From contig NZ_MKTH01000013.1 in NCBI RefSeq assembly GCF_001898175.1, forward strand, positions 158,493-222,492: a stretch of DNA of 64,000 bases, written 5' to 3'. This DNA comes from Cellulomonas sp. 73-92 (lineage in GTDB: Bacteria > Actinomycetota > Actinomycetes > Actinomycetales > Cellulomonadaceae). The notes under the pieces were generated by a model, which was not told the origin of the DNA, did no database searches, and saw only the letters and a program-made list of their open reading frames with translations. Each line of letters begins with the position of its first letter. Position 1 is the stretch's first letter. Below, one piece after another: positions 35,881-44,758 of this stretch. A program made the translations under genes and the position numbers.

Positions 35881-38364
35881 CTACATCACCGGGACCTGCG
35901 GCGTGTGCCAGATGCGGTCGATGTAGTCCCGGATCGACCGGTCGGACGAGAAGAAGCCGCACCGCGCGATGTTGAGGATCGCGGAGCGCGCCCACGCGTC
36001 CTTGTCCTGGTAGGCGACGTCGACCCTGGCCTGTGCGTCGAGGTAGCTCGCGTAGTCCGCCAGGGCGAGGAAGCGGTCCTCGTACAGGAGGTTGTCGACC
36101 ACCGGCTCGAAGACTCGGCGGTCGCCCCCCGCGAACGCGCCGGAGGCGATGAGGTCGATCGCCCCGCGCAGCCGCTCGTCGGACTCGTAGTACGACGACG
36201 GCTGGTACCCCGCGGTGACGAGCGCCTCCGCCTCGGGCTCGGTCATCCCGAAGAGGAAGAAGTTGTCGTCGCCGACGAGCTTGCGGATCTCGACGTTGGC
36301 GCCGTCGTCCGTGCCGATGGTCAGCGCGCCGTTCAGCGCCAGCTTCATGTTGCCGGTGCCGGACGCCTCCTTGCCCGCGAGCGAGATCTGCTCCGAGAGG
36401 TCGGCGGCCGGGAACAGCCGCTGCCCCAGGGTCACGTCGTAGTTGGGCGGGAAGATCACCGACAGCGCGCCCTTGACGCGCGGGTCGGCGTCGACGGTCC
36501 GCGCCACGGCGTTGATGAGCCCGATCACCTGCTTGGCCATCTGGTAGCCGGGGGCGGCCTTCGCGCCGAAGACGAAGACGCGCGGCTGGAGGGTCGTCGG
36601 GTCGAGCCGGCCGGTGATGATCTCGTTGTAGAGCGTGACGATGTGCAGCAGCTTGAGGGACTGCCGCTTGTACTCGTGCAGCCGCTTGACCATGACGTCG
36701 ATCATCGCGTCGGTGCGCAGGGTCAGGCCGTCCCGCTCCTCGAGGTTGCGCCCAAGCCACTGCTTGTTGTCGGCCTTCACCGCCTGGAACTTCTCGCGGA
36801 ACGACGCGTCGTCGGCCAGCGGCTCGAGGTCGGCGAGCCGGTCGAGGTCCGTGATCCACCCGTCGCCGATCGCCTCGGTGATGAGCGCGGACAGCGGCGG
36901 GTTGGCCAGCCGGATGAACCGGCGCGGCGTGACGCCGTTGGTGACGTTGGTGAACCGGTCCGGCCACATCTGGGCGAAGTCGCCCAGCACCTTCTCGCGC
37001 AGCAGCTGGCTGTGCAGCTCGGCGACGCCGTTGACCTTGACGGCCGCGACGGTGGCGAGGTGTGCCATGCGGACGGTGCGCTGAGCACCCTCGCCGATGA
37101 TCGACATCCGGCGCACCCGCTCGGCGTCACCGGGGTACGCGGCGCGCACCTCGTCGAGGAAGTCGTCGTTGATGCGGTAGATGATCTCCAGGTGGCGCGG
37201 CAGCAGCCGGCCCAGCAGCTCCACCGGCCACACCTCGAGCGCCTCGGGCAGCAGCGTGTGGCACGTGTAGGCGAAGCAGCCCTTGGTGACCGCCCAGGCC
37301 TCGTCCCAGGCGAAGCCCTTCTCGTCGATCAGGACACGCATCAGCTCCGGCACGCCGATCACCGGGTGGGTGTCGTTGAGCTGGAACACGATCCGCTCCG
37401 GCAGGTGGTGCAGGTCGAACCCGGCCGGCAGCACCTCCTCGACGAAGTCCGTGATGGAGCAGGCGACGAAGAAGTACTGCTGCTGCAGCCGCAGCTCCTT
37501 GCCCTGCGGCGTGGAGTCCTCCGGGTACAGCACCTTGGAGATGTTCTCCGCGAACGTCTGGGCACGCGCGGCCTCGACGTAGTCGCCCTCGTTGAAGATC
37601 TGCAGATCGAAGGCCTTTGTCGCCTCGGCGCTCCACAGCCGCAGGGTGTTGACGCGGCCGTTCCGGTAGCCCGGGACCATGTAGTTGAACGGGATGCCCT
37701 GGACGTTCCAGGCCGGAAGCCACCGCGTCCGCTGCCTGCCCTCGTCGTCCACGTACTGCTCGGTGTGGCCGCCGAAGCCGACCGTGACCGCCTTCTCGGG
37801 GTGCGGGAACTCCCACGGCGCGCCCAGCGCGAGCCAGGTGTCCGGCTGCTCCACCTGCCAGCCGTCGACGAAGGTCTGGCGGAAGATGCCGTACTCGTAG
37901 CGGATCCCGTAGCCGATGGTCGGGACGTTCATGGTGGCCAGGGAGTCGACGAAGCACGCGGCCAGCCGGCCGAGGCCGCCGTTGCCGAGCCCCGGCTCGA
38001 CCTCCTGGGCCCGCAGCTCGTCGAGGTCGACGCCGAGGTTGCGCATCGACTCCCAGGCGATCGCGGTCAGGTCCGTCGCCAGCAGCGCGTTGCCGAGCTG
38101 CTTGCCCAGCAGGTACTCGGCCGACAGGTAGCACACCGACTTCGACTGCGTGCTGCGCTGGCGGGTGAGCGTCTCGATCCAGCGGCTCATGAGGTAGTGC
38201 CGCACGGCGCGGGCCAGCGCCAGGTACCGGTCGTTCACCGTCGAGCGCTCGAGGGTGACGCCCTGGCCGAAGTTGAGCTCCCGCAGGAACTCGCGGGTGA
38301 AGGCGGCGACGGTGTGGTCGGGGGTGATGACGCCCGTCGAGGCGAGGGCCTGGGTCTCGGTCAC
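35881..38364 (-). CDS. glgP: Glycogen/alpha-glucan phosphorylase
   Basis: 827 residues, GT35 family. It releases glucose-1-phosphate from alpha-1,4-glucan ends. The N-terminal domain has SVCYLSAEYLLGKQLGNAL and VEPGLGNGGLGRLAACF. The pyridoxal-phosphate Lys is in EASGTGNMKLALNGALTIGT, the most conserved stretch of the family. Length and start fit E. coli-type GlgP rather than the longer Thermotoga type. Start is GTG 38364, with a -10 hexamer 6 bases upstream (leaderless). No other glycogen gene is nearby. Confidence 0.96.
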   Translation of the reverse strand: MTETQALASTGVITPDHTVAAFTREFLRELNFGQGVTLERSTVNDRYLALARAVRHYLMSRWIETLTRQRSTQSKSVCYLSAEYLLGKQLGNALLATDLTAIAWESMRNLGVDLDELRAQEVEPGLGNGGLGRLAACFVDSLATMNVPTIGYGIRYEYGIFRQTFVDGWQVEQPDTWLALGAPWEFPHPEKAVTVGFGGHTEQYVDDEGRQRTRWLPAWNVQGIPFNYMVPGYRNGRVNTLRLWSAEATKAFDLQIFNEGDYVEAARAQTFAENISKVLYPEDSTPQGKELRLQQQYFFVACSITDFVEEVLPAGFDLHHLPERIVFQLNDTHPVIGVPELMRVLIDEKGFAWDEAWAVTKGCFAYTCHTLLPEALEVWPVELLGRLLPRHLEIIYRINDDFLDEVRAAYPGDAERVRRMSIIGEGAQRTVRMAHLATVAAVKVNGVAELHSQLLREKVLGDFAQMWPDRFTNVTNGVTPRRFIRLANPPLSALITEAIGDGWITDLDRLADLEPLADDASFREKFQAVKADNKQWLGRNLEERDGLTLRTDAMIDVMVKRLHEYKRQSLKLLHIVTLYNEIITGRLDPTTLQPRVFVFGAKAAPGYQMAKQVIGLINAVARTVDADPRVKGALSVIFPPNYDVTLGQRLFPAADLSEQISLAGKEASGTGNMKLALNGALTIGTDDGANVEIRKLVGDDNFFLFGMTEPEAEALVTAGYQPSSYYESDERLRGAIDLIASGAFAGGDRRVFEPVVDNLLYEDRFLALADYASYLDAQARVDVAYQDKDAWARSAILNIARCGFFSSDRSIRDYIDRIWHTPQVPVM

Positions 38365-38370
38365 CGGGCT

Positions 38371-38376
38371 ACGGTA
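38371..38376 (-). promoter_or_regulatory. -10 element for leaderless glgP
   Basis: Reverse-strand TACCGT ends 6 bases before the GTG at 38364. Confidence 0.55.
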
Positions 38377-38424
38377 GCCGCCGCCCCCATGTCCCGCACC
38401 GACCCCTCGCGCCCGGGCCGGGCG

Positions 38425-39024
38425 TCACGCCGCCCGCAACGGCGCCCGCGGCACGACCTCCTGGGCGGGGTGGCGGGTGGCCATGGGACCGCCCGTGGGC
38501 GCCCCGAGCCGGTAGACCATGTGGCCGCCGAGGTACCCGCCGCCGGTGACGACGAGGTTCGCCACCATCGCCACCGCGACGCCGGCACCGCGGTGCCCCG
38601 CCCTGCGCAGCAGCCAGGACGCGCCGAACAGGACCGCCGCGCCCGAGTTGAGCGCCGCGTGGACCACACCGACCCGCCGCACCCGCGTGCCGCTCGCGGA
38701 CCAGTCCGCCCAGCCGCTCAGGGCGGTCGGCGCCACGGCGAGCAGGCCCAGGCCGAGCAGCCGGTCGGCGGCGGCCCGCGAGCTCGGGCCGCCGACCAGG
38801 TCGAGGGCCGCGGAGGCGGTCCACAGGCCGATCGGCAGGTCCGTCAGCAGCGGGTGCAGCGAGTGCCCCAGCTGCGTGCCCTGCAACGTCGCGGTCAGCG
38901 CCGGCCGGCGGCCCACGAGGGCGTCGAAGGCGTCACCGAGCAGGTTGACCGTCCCGTCGAGGCCGCCCGCCTCCTCGACGGCCCGTGCCGCCCGCACGGC
39001 CGCGGGCTGCTCCGCGGAGGTCAT
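38425..39024 (-). CDS. DUF2231 membrane protein
   Basis: 199 residues. Four hydrophobic segments follow a conserved start 'LGHSLHPLLTDLPIGLWTASAALDLVGG', where the histidines (H-S-L-H-P) near the first membrane helix are the DUF2231 signature. Function is unknown; the histidines suggest haem or metal binding. Its ATG overlaps the stop of the DUF892 gene by 1 base (ATGA), and both point toward glgP. Together they look like a small stress operon. Confidence 0.87.
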   Translation of the reverse strand: MTSAEQPAAVRAARAVEEAGGLDGTVNLLGDAFDALVGRRPALTATLQGTQLGHSLHPLLTDLPIGLWTASAALDLVGGPSSRAAADRLLGLGLLAVAPTALSGWADWSASGTRVRRVGVVHAALNSGAAVLFGASWLLRRAGHRGAGVAVAMVANLVVTGGGYLGGHMVYRLGAPTGGPMATRHPAQEVVPRAPLRAA

Positions 39025-39506
39025 CACGCCCCCACGAGCTGGCGCTCGACGGCGGCGAGCTTGTCGCAGGTGGCCTCCTCCTGCGAAAGGTTGGCCTGCA
39101 GCAGCCGGACGACCTCGGTGTGCCCCTGCGCCTGCGCCATGTCGATCAGCGTGGTGTAGGTCGCGATCTCGTAGTGCTCCGTCGCGAGGGCCCCGGCCAC
39201 CGCGACCTCGTCGACCAGCGTCGGGTGCGACTTGCGGATGAGGGTGTCCGCCTCCTTCGCCAGTCCACGGGTCGTCGGCGACGGCGAGTCGTCGGGCGGC
39301 ATCCCGAGCAGCCGGAAGCACTCCTCCACGTTCGCGATCTGCTGGCGCGTCTCGTCCGCGTGGTGGTGGAACAGCTGCTTGAGGTCGTCCCCGTCGACCA
39401 CGCGCTCCAGGTCCTCGAGCATCGACAGCGAGTCGTGCTCGGCCGACAGGAGCGTGCCGAGGCGGAACGTGAACAGCTCATTGGGGGTGTCGAAGTGCTC
39501 GAACAT
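39024..39506 (-). CDS. Ferritin-like DUF892 (YciF-type) protein
   Basis: 160 residues, all helical. It starts FEHFDTPNELFTFRLGTLLSAEHDSLSML and carries repeated acidic and His residues on helices (LFHHHADETRQQIANVEE, LATEHYEIATY). This matches the YciF/DUF892 ferritin-like group, seen in stress responses. The ATG at 39506 has AAGGGAG upstream; an upstream reading to 39698 lacks support. It is translationally coupled to the DUF2231 gene. Iron or peroxide handling is possible but not shown. Confidence 0.87.
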   Translation of the reverse strand: MFEHFDTPNELFTFRLGTLLSAEHDSLSMLEDLERVVDGDDLKQLFHHHADETRQQIANVEECFRLLGMPPDDSPSPTTRGLAKEADTLIRKSHPTLVDEVAVAGALATEHYEIATYTTLIDMAQAQGHTEVVRLLQANLSQEEATCDKLAAVERQLVGA

Positions 39507-39623
39507 GACGGCTCCCTTCGTCGCTGCTGGCGGCGGCGAGCCCGCGGGGTGATCGTTCGCCGCAGCCGCCGCGAGGCGGTGCGGCCCTCGTCCGGCCCGC
39601 TGTCCAATCGTCATCCACGCTAC

Positions 39624-39646
39624 GTCGCACCCGCCCGGGGTGCGAC
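39624..39646 (-). terminator. Terminator after the poxB-like gene
   Basis: GTCGCACCC-GCCCG-GGGTGCGAC, a 9-bp perfect stem with a 5-nt loop. Its right arm ends at the first base of the poxB-like stop codon. Confidence 0.75.
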
Positions 39647-41367
39647 TAGAACACCTGCCGCAGGTTGGCGCGCGTGAGGTCGAGCAGCTCGTCGCCACGG
39701 CCCGACAGCAGCGTGCGCATCGCGTAGAGCGCGAAGCCCTTGGCCTGCTCGAGCGTGATCGAGGGCGGGATCGTCAGCTCCTGCCGCTCCGTGACGACGT
39801 CCACCAGCGCCGGGCCGTCGTGCGCGAACGCGGCCTGGAGCGCGTCGTGCAGCTCGTCGGATCGCTCCACCCGGAAGCCCTTGAGCCCGGCGGCCTCCGC
39901 CAACGCCGCCAGGCTGGGGTTGTCCAGCCCGGTGGCGGTCGTGACGAACCCGGCGGACTTCATCTCCAGCTCGACGAAGTTCAGCGACGAGTTGTTGAAC
40001 ACGACGACCTTGACCGGCAGCCGGTGCTGCCGCAGCGTCAGCAGCTCGCCGAGCAGCATCGCGACGCCGCCGTCGCCGGAGAGGGCCACCACCTGGCGCC
40101 CGGGGAAGGCGCACGCGGCGCCGACGGCCTGCGGCAGCGCGTTGGCCATCGAGCCGTGCACGAACGAGCCGATGAGCCGGCGGCGCCCGTTCATGGACAG
40201 GTACCGGGCGGCCCAGATGACGGGGGAGCCGACGTCCGGGATGAACACGGCGTCGTCGTCGGCCAGCTCGTCGACGAGGCGGCCGACGAACTGCGGGTGC
40301 AGCGGCTGCTCACCCCGGCGGGGCGTCGCCAGGTCGTCGAGCTTGGCGCGCGTGGTCGCGTAGTGGGCGAGCGAGTCCTGCAGGTGCGCGCGGTGCCGCA
40401 CCCGGTGCAGCAGCGGCAGGAGGGCGTCGAGGGTGGAGGCGACGTCGCCGACGAGCCCGAGCGCCAGCGGCACGCGCCGGCCGAGGTGCTCGCCGCGGAC
40501 GTCCACCTGGATCACGGTCGCCTGCTCCGGCAGGAAGGGCCGGTACGGGAAGTCGGTGCCGAGCATCAGCAGGGTGTCGCACGCGTCCATCGCGCGGTAG
40601 CCGGATGCGAACCCGAGCAGCCCGGTCATGCCCACGTCGTACGGGTTGTCGGGCTCGACGAACTGCTTCGAGCGCAGCGTGTGGACGATCGGCGCCGCCA
40701 GCATGTCCGCGAGCGCCATCAGCTGGTCGTGGGAGCCCTCGCAGCCAGCGCCGGCGAGGATCGTCACGCGCTTCGCCTTCCGCAGCAGCGCCGCCGCCTG
40801 CGCGAGCTCGTCGTCCGACGGCACCACCCGCGGGTGCGCCGCCCGCACGGCCGTGACGGCGGTCCCCACCGCGTCCGACAGCGAGACGTCGCCGGGGATG
40901 ACGACGACCGCCACCCCGCGGCCTTGGACCGCCGCCCGCATCGCCGTGGTGAGGATCCGTGGCATCTGGACCGGGGAGGCGGCGTACTCCACGTACACCG
41001 AGCACTCCCGGAAGATCTCCGTCGGGTGCGTCTCCTGGAAGTAGCCGCTGCCGATCTCGGAGGTGGGGATGTGCGCGGCGATGGCCAGCACCGGCACGCG
41101 CGAGCGCTGCGCGTCGTACAGGCCGTTGATGAGGTGCAGGTTGCCCGGCCCGCAGCTGCCCACGCAGACGGCGAGCTCCCCGGTGAGCGCCGCCTCGGCA
41201 CCGGCGGCGAACGCGGCCGCCTCCTCGTGGCGGACCTCGACCCAGTCGATCCCGGAGTCACGCAGCGCGTCGGTGAACCCGTTGAGCGAGTCCCCCGGGA
41301 TCCCGTAGACCCGCCGGACCCCGCTGGCGGCGAGCGTGTCGACCATGTTCCTCGCGACGGTGGCCAT
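39646..41367 (-). CDS. Thiamine-diphosphate enzyme, pyruvate:quinone dehydrogenase-like (PoxB)
   Basis: 573 residues with the three TPP-enzyme domains. N-terminal: RRVYGIPGDSLNGFTDAL and the catalytic Glu in VEVRHEEAAAFAAGAEA. Middle: an FAD/GABA-type domain. C-terminal: the TPP motif GDGGVAMLLGELLTLRQHRLPVKVVVFNNSSLNF. The VYGIPGDS...RHEE pattern matches PoxB (pyruvate to acetate plus CO2, electrons to quinone). Acetolactate synthase-like proteins are the main alternative. ATG 41367 was chosen over a longer reading to 41565. PoxB is usually a stationary-phase or stress enzyme, in keeping with the DUF892/DUF2231 genes next door. Confidence 0.85.
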   Translation of the reverse strand: MATVARNMVDTLAASGVRRVYGIPGDSLNGFTDALRDSGIDWVEVRHEEAAAFAAGAEAALTGELAVCVGSCGPGNLHLINGLYDAQRSRVPVLAIAAHIPTSEIGSGYFQETHPTEIFRECSVYVEYAASPVQMPRILTTAMRAAVQGRGVAVVVIPGDVSLSDAVGTAVTAVRAAHPRVVPSDDELAQAAALLRKAKRVTILAGAGCEGSHDQLMALADMLAAPIVHTLRSKQFVEPDNPYDVGMTGLLGFASGYRAMDACDTLLMLGTDFPYRPFLPEQATVIQVDVRGEHLGRRVPLALGLVGDVASTLDALLPLLHRVRHRAHLQDSLAHYATTRAKLDDLATPRRGEQPLHPQFVGRLVDELADDDAVFIPDVGSPVIWAARYLSMNGRRRLIGSFVHGSMANALPQAVGAACAFPGRQVVALSGDGGVAMLLGELLTLRQHRLPVKVVVFNNSSLNFVELEMKSAGFVTTATGLDNPSLAALAEAAGLKGFRVERSDELHDALQAAFAHDGPALVDVVTERQELTIPPSITLEQAKGFALYAMRTLLSGRGDELLDLTRANLRQVF

Positions 41368-41563
41368 GGAGCGATCGTCGTGCGGTCCCGGCCCGCGCGC
41401 CACGCGGGGCTCGCGCCACGTCCCTAGGTCCCAGGTCCGTCGCGAACCCGACGCCGGATCCCTAGCGTGGCGGGCAGCGGGAGCCCCCGCCGCGGCCGCT
41501 CGGCCGTCGGGCCCGCGCCGGGGTCGCAGCGGGATGGACCGCGATCCCGGGCAGGAGGCCACC

Positions 41564-42187
41564 ATGACTCGGCGGGCGCAGTTCTACTGGAGGTTCTTCG
41601 GGAAGCCGGTGGGCCGCACCGGCAGGATCGGCAGCCGCCTCATGGTCCGCATCAACCGGCGCAACTACGCCGCGATGGCGGCGGCGCTGGACCTGCGGCC
41701 GGACGACGAGGTCCTCGATGTCGGCTGCGGCTCGGCCGTCCTGCTCGCGTCCCACGCCGGCGAGGCCCGCTACGTGGCCGGCCTCGACGCCTCCGACCTG
41801 CAGCTCGAGGTCGCCCGCCGGCGCCTGGCGGACCGGCTGGCGGCCGGCACGGCCGAGCTGGTCAAGGGCGACGTCGCGGCGCTGCCGTGGCCCGACGGGC
41901 GGTTCAGCGTCGTCACCTCGATGTTCTGCCTGAAGTTCGTCCCGGACCCGCTGAAGGCCCTGGAGGAGATGCACCGCGTGCTCCGCCCCGGCGGGCGTGC
42001 CGTGGTGGCCGCCTGCGACGCGCTGCACGACGAGAAGGCGTCGGGCTCCGTCGACGCGTGGGGCCAGTGGCGCTGGAGCGCCGCGGATGCCCGTCTCCTC
42101 ATGGAGAAGGCGGGCTTCACGGACGTCACGGCCTCGGTGCTGGGCAGCCCGGCGTCGCAGGCCGTCCGCGGCGTCCGGGAGATCTGA
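41564..42187 (+). CDS. Class I SAM-dependent methyltransferase
   Basis: 207 residues. The SAM site is VLDVGCGSAVLLASHA, and the acidic residue after strand 2 is in YVAGLDASDLQLEVAR. Further motifs are VKGDVAALPWPDGRFSVVTSMFCLKFVPDPLKALEEMHRVLRPGG in sections. It belongs to the Methyltransf_11/UbiE-like class; the substrate is not readable. ATG 41564 has GCAGGAGG 6 bases upstream. It is divergent from the PoxB-like gene and followed by a strong hairpin. Confidence 0.88.
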   Translation: MTRRAQFYWRFFGKPVGRTGRIGSRLMVRINRRNYAAMAAALDLRPDDEVLDVGCGSAVLLASHAGEARYVAGLDASDLQLEVARRRLADRLAAGTAELVKGDVAALPWPDGRFSVVTSMFCLKFVPDPLKALEEMHRVLRPGGRAVVAACDALHDEKASGSVDAWGQWRWSAADARLLMEKAGFTDVTASVLGSPASQAVRGVREI

Positions 42188-42199
42188 CCAGGAGAACCA

Positions 42200-42235
42200 G
42201 GAAGGGCCCGGTCGACGCATCGACCGGGCCCTTCC
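42200..42235. terminator. 16-bp bidirectional terminator
   Basis: Perfect inverted repeat with arms 42200-42215 (GGAAGGGCCCGGTCGA) and 42220-42235, and a CGCA tetraloop. It lies between the methyltransferase stop and the 3' end of the reverse-strand tRNA-Arg, serving both. Confidence 0.9.
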
Positions 42236-42240
42236 CGACG

Positions 42241-42313
42241 CGCGCCCGAAGGGACTCGAACCCCCAACCTTCTGATCCGTAGTCAGATGCTCTATCCATT
42301 GAGCTACGGGCGC
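42241..42313 (-). tRNA. tRNA-Arg (anticodon ACG)
   Basis: On the reverse strand the 7-bp acceptor GCGCCCG pairs with CGGGCGC. The anticodon arm is TCTGA-CTACGGA-TCAGA, giving ACG (read as ICG). The T arm GGTTCGAGTCC is intact. CCA is not encoded. A TATCCT -10 element lies upstream at 42339-42344. Confidence 0.97.
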
Positions 42314-42492
42314 GTGGCCCGCGGACGGGCCATCGGAGAGGATACAGGCCAGCGGCAGCGCGCCCCAAACCGGATCGCGTGACCATCGCCACGTCGGCGC
42401 CGTGTGGAGATTCCGCGACGACCGCCGGTTTCGCGCCACGGCAGGCGGTAGCGTCGCCTTCGGTCCTACCGGTATGACGAAGGGGGCGCCCG

Positions 42493-43767
42493 GTGCCGTA
42501 CCGGCGCTGGTTCGAGGCTGCTCGACGCACGGTCGTCACGTGGCTCGAGCGCACCCCCGCGTACCTGGGCGTCGCGGCCGCGTGCGCGGTGTGCGCGCTC
42601 ATCGCCGTGGGCATGGCCGTCGTCACCGACCAGACGGCGCACCGCGTGTGGGGCCTGCTGGCCACGGCCGGCTACCTCGTGGCGGGCATCGCCACCCTCC
42701 GCACGCGCCGGCCGATCACCGGCGTGCGGGTCGCCGCCGCCGGCTCGGTGCTGCTCCCCACCGTCGTGCTCGTAGTGGCGGGCATCTCCCAGCCCGAGGT
42801 CGGCGTCGTCGAGCGCTCCGCCCGGCTCCTGGTCGACACGGGCTCGCCCTACCTCGCCCACCCGATGACGACGTACGACGTCAACCCGTACCTGCCGCTG
42901 ATGTCGTTGTTCGGGCTGCCGCGCCTGGTGCTCCCGAACATCGGGCTCGGCGATCCGCGCTGGTGGTTCCTGCTCGTCTTCGGCGTGTGCTTCGTCGCCG
43001 CCGACCGCCTCGCCCGCCGCGCCCGGGGCACCGAGCCGGTGCTCTGGGCGCTGCTCGCCACCCCGTTCCTCGCGCTGCACGCGTCGGTCGGCGGCCACGA
43101 CCTGCCGGTCGTCGGGCTGCTGTGCCTGTCGATCGCCCTGGCGGCACGCGGCCGCCTCTCGCAGGCGGGCCTCGCCCTCGGGGTGGCGTGCGCCCTCAAG
43201 GCCTCGGCCTGGCCCGCGGTGGCGGTGATCGCCGCCTTCGTCGTCGCCCGGTGGGGCTGGCGGCACGCCGGGCGGTTCGTCGCGAACGCCACCGCCGTCG
43301 TCGTCGGGGTGTCGCTGCCGGTGCTCGTCGGGCCGACCGCCTCCGCGATGGTCGCCCAGGCCGCCGGCTTCCCGATGGCGAGCAGCACGTTCGCCTCCCC
43401 GGCGGACTCGCCGACGCCCGGTGTGCTGCTGTCCCATGCCGGCCCGACGGCCAAGCTCGTCGGCTACGCGCTCATGCTCGTCGTCGCGGCGGCGCTGCTC
43501 GTCGCGCTCGTCCGGCGCCCGCCGCGCACGCTCACCGGGACCGCCGCCTTCCTCGCGCTGGCGCTGACCGCAGCGATGCTCGTGCTCCCGACGAGCCGCG
43601 CTGGCTACCTGCTGTACCCGGTGGCGCTCCTCGGCCTCGCGCTGCGCGGCCGTCGGCGGGCGCCCGGCCCGCACGCCGCGCCGACGTGGTCGCAGGCGCG
43701 GGCGGAGCTGCTGGTCCCCGCGGCGTCGGTGCCGACCGGGTCACCGGCCATGCCCTCCCGGGGCTGA
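42493..43767 (+). CDS. GT87-like polyprenol-dependent mannosyltransferase, polytopic
   Basis: 424 residues with about ten hydrophobic segments. An extracellular loop after segment 3 contains 'YLAHPMTTYDVNPYLPLMSLFGLP', where Asp and the NPYLPL stretch resemble the active loop of DUF2029/GT87 mannosyltransferases that act on lipid-linked envelope glycans. Later, 'HASVGGHDLPVVGLLCLSIALAARG' and 'ALGVACALKASAWP' also fit this family. The C-terminus is a short cytoplasmic tail. The start is GTG 42493, with GGGGG 6 bases upstream. The next gene converges with a 10-base gap. Donor and acceptor are unknown. Confidence 0.75.
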   Translation: MPYRRWFEAARRTVVTWLERTPAYLGVAAACAVCALIAVGMAVVTDQTAHRVWGLLATAGYLVAGIATLRTRRPITGVRVAAAGSVLLPTVVLVVAGISQPEVGVVERSARLLVDTGSPYLAHPMTTYDVNPYLPLMSLFGLPRLVLPNIGLGDPRWWFLLVFGVCFVAADRLARRARGTEPVLWALLATPFLALHASVGGHDLPVVGLLCLSIALAARGRLSQAGLALGVACALKASAWPAVAVIAAFVVARWGWRHAGRFVANATAVVVGVSLPVLVGPTASAMVAQAAGFPMASSTFASPADSPTPGVLLSHAGPTAKLVGYALMLVVAAALLVALVRRPPRTLTGTAAFLALALTAAMLVLPTSRAGYLLYPVALLGLALRGRRRAPGPHAAPTWSQARAELLVPAASVPTGSPAMPSRG

Positions 43768-43777
43768 CCGAGACCGG

Positions 43778-44725
43778 TCAGCGGCGCGTCGCGAGCAGGG
43801 CGTCGACCTCGGCGCGCGTGGGGACCGCCGACGAGGCGCCCGGACGCTGCACCGCGAGGGCCGAGGCGGCGACGCCGCGCCCGATCGCGGCCGCGGCGTC
43901 CACCCCCGTGGCGAGGGCGGCCGCCAGCGCGCCACAGAACGTGTCGCCGGCGCCGGTGGTGTCGACCACGGGGACGTCGAACGCGGCGACCCGGTGCGTG
44001 GCCTCGCCGGGCCGCGCCCACAGCACCCCGCGGCCACCGAGCGTCACGACGACGGTGCCGAACCACCCGGTCAGCCGCTCGGCCACGGCATCCTCGTGCG
44101 GCGGGGCGCCGAGGTCACCGACGGCCTCGTCGGGCGCGAGCAGGGTCAGGACCGCCAGCGCCTCCGACTCGTTGACCACGAGCACGTCGACGAAGGGGAC
44201 CAGGTCGGCGACGCGTGCCGGCACCGGCGCGGCGTTGAGGACGACGAGCGTGCCGTTCGCGCGCGCCGCGCGCGCCGCCTCGACGAGACCCGCCACCGGC
44301 GTCTCGGCCGGCATGAGCAGCACGTCGGCCACGCCCACCTCGCGGGCCTCGGCGGGGGTGATGTCGTCGAGGGCGAGGTTGGCGCCGGACGCCACCACGA
44401 TCCGGTTCTCGCCGCCCGGCTCGAGGAGGACGAGCGCCAGGCCGGTCGCGCGGGTGCGGTCGAGGCGGAGCATCGGGTGCACGCCCGCGGCGCTCAGCCG
44501 ATCGGCGAGGAAGCGCCCGTCGCCATCGTCGCCGACCGCGCCGACGAGCGTCACCTGGGCGCCGCCCGTCCGCGCGGCGGCGATCGCCTGGTTGAGCCCC
44601 TTGCCGCCGGCCGCCCGCAGCGGCGCGGTCGGAGTCAGCACCGTCTCGCCCGCCGCCGGCACGTGCGCGACGGTGAGCGTGACGTCGAGGTTGGCGCTCC
44701 CCAGCACCACGACATGCGCGTCCAT
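43778..44725 (-). CDS. rbsK: Ribokinase (PfkB family)
   Basis: 315 residues. N-terminal VVVLGSANLDVTL, the substrate loop RAAGGKGLNQAIAAA and the C-terminal anion hole with catalytic Asp in VVDTTGAGDTFCGALAAAL. The GGKG-N pattern and length fit ribokinase (ribose to ribose-5-phosphate), though other sugar or nucleoside kinases of the PfkB family are possible. The ATG has CAGGAGG upstream, and a TACGCT -10 lies before that. No ribose transporter or rbsD is adjacent. Confidence 0.85.
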   Translation of the reverse strand: MDAHVVVLGSANLDVTLTVAHVPAAGETVLTPTAPLRAAGGKGLNQAIAAARTGGAQVTLVGAVGDDGDGRFLADRLSAAGVHPMLRLDRTRATGLALVLLEPGGENRIVVASGANLALDDITPAEAREVGVADVLLMPAETPVAGLVEAARAARANGTLVVLNAAPVPARVADLVPFVDVLVVNESEALAVLTLLAPDEAVGDLGAPPHEDAVAERLTGWFGTVVVTLGGRGVLWARPGEATHRVAAFDVPVVDTTGAGDTFCGALAAALATGVDAAAAIGRGVAASALAVQRPGASSAVPTRAEVDALLATRR

Positions 44726-44758
44726 CCAGGCCTCCTGCCGCGAGCGTATCGGTGCCGG

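Noticed and set aside
41368..41565. 66-codon N-terminal extension of the PoxB-like gene
   Set aside because: The extension is Arg/Pro-rich and lacks a ribosome-binding site; family members begin at the MATVARN position.
42314..42492. Small gene in the gap between tRNA-Arg and the GT87-like gene
   Set aside because: No frame with a plausible start, ribosome-binding site and codon pattern; only the tRNA promoter element is recognisable.
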